Assembly: GCA_002298155.1 (NCBI GenBank)
Contig: DBME01000020.1
Location: forward strand, 1-12,267
Length of the DNA stretch: 12,267 nucleotides
Direction of reading: 5' to 3'
DNA from: Holophagaceae bacterium UBA706
GTDB lineage: Bacteria; Acidobacteriota; Holophagae; Holophagales; Holophagaceae
Shown: piece by piece, positions 12,045 through 12,267 of the stretch
Position numbering within the stretch: the first letter of the stretch is position 1
Layout: every line of letters starts with the position of its first letter
Position numbers and translations under genes: made by a program
The notes under the pieces: model-generated
What the model was told of the DNA's origin: nothing
What the model saw: only the letters and a program-made list of their open reading frames with translations
The model's database searches: none

Positions 12045-12267
12045 GTGAACCGGTAAGCCGGGTTCTGTCGTGGGACGTCATTCCTCTGGGATGGCCATCA
12101 CTGACCACCTCAAGCGACCTACCCGCTGGCTCGATCGGGCCGATCCTCTCTTCCGAAGAAGCACGCCAGCCTATTTGGTCTTGCTCCGTGGGGGGTTTAC
12201 CTAGCCCGTCCTGTTGCCAGGAACGTCGGTGGGCTCTTACCCCACCCTTTCACCCTTACCTGATCCC
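12045..12267 (-). ncRNA. rnpB: RNase P RNA (type A), 3' part, cut by window edge
   Basis: This is the catalytic RNA of ribonuclease P, which matures tRNA 5' ends. On the minus strand, conserved blocks appear in the expected order: AGGGTGAAAGGGTGGGG, then GGTAAGAGCCCACC (12241-12228), then GCAAGACCAAATAGG (12184-12170), and near the 3' end ACAGAACCCGGCTTA (12068-12054), which is nearly invariant in bacteria. The 5' part with the GAGGAAAGTCCGGGC block lies beyond the right edge. The exact 3' end, near 12045, is set by the hairpin that follows and is approximate. Short open frames across it are spurious. Confidence 0.95.

Noticed and set aside
11815..12108. Minus-strand open frame across the 3' end of the RNase P RNA
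   Set aside because: It covers conserved RNase P RNA sequence and the antisense of the methyltransferase, so it is not coding.

Overview
The window is GC-rich, densely packed bacterial DNA that looks chromosomal, with short intergenic gaps and frequent strand changes. The gene content and protein flavour (a TonB-dependent receptor with an N-terminal carboxypeptidase-regulatory-like domain, a soluble PAS/PAS/kinase/receiver hybrid, a type A RNase P RNA) fit a Gram-negative lineage such as Acidobacteriota, perhaps the Holophaga/Geothrix group. That placement is inference; nothing here proves it. I see no insertion sequence, CRISPR array, tRNA or prophage.

Layout. (1) Positions 1-3490, minus strand: an aromatic amino acid block. 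A small 55-residue protein gene is followed by aroA (EPSP synthase) and aroC (chorismate synthase, GTGA overlap). After aroC comes a separate promoter, a short leader peptide rich in Trp codons, a terminator hairpin, and trpE (anthranilate synthase component I, cut by the window edge). The shikimate branch therefore makes chorismate, and the next gene commits it to tryptophan behind what looks like a complete transcription attenuator. (2) 3427-5911, plus strand: a divergently transcribed TonB-dependent receptor with a good sigma-70-type promoter and a weak Fur-box-like site. (3) 5901-7844, minus: a cytoplasmic hybrid histidine kinase whose 3' end overlaps the receptor gene by 11 bases. (4) 7945-8202, minus: an 85-residue four-cysteine protein, divergent from dtd (D-aminoacyl-tRNA deacylase, 8309-8743). 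(5) 8744-9553, minus: a secreted protein resembling a penicillin-binding-protein transpeptidase domain but with degraded active-site motifs; its stop codon abuts the dtd stop. (6) 9615-10829, plus: hutI (imidazolonepropionase) without other hut genes nearby, possibly translated from a leaderless mRNA. (7) 10895-11125, minus: a DUF465/YdcH-like small protein, facing hutI across a strong hairpin. (8) 11271-11984, plus: a class I methyltransferase. (9) 12045-12267, minus: the 3' part of RNase P RNA (rnpB) with its hairpin terminator.

The most rewarding item is the trp leader at 765-950: promoter, Shine-Dalgarno, a leader peptide with a Trp-Ser-Trp-Trp run, mutually exclusive antiterminator and terminator pairings, and trpE all line up in the right order. 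Secondary items are the apparent penicillin-binding-protein pseudoenzyme, the probable leaderless hutI start, overlapping face-to-face -10 elements in the divergent gaps, and the small cysteine-motif protein. No stretch above 300 bases lacks a gene.
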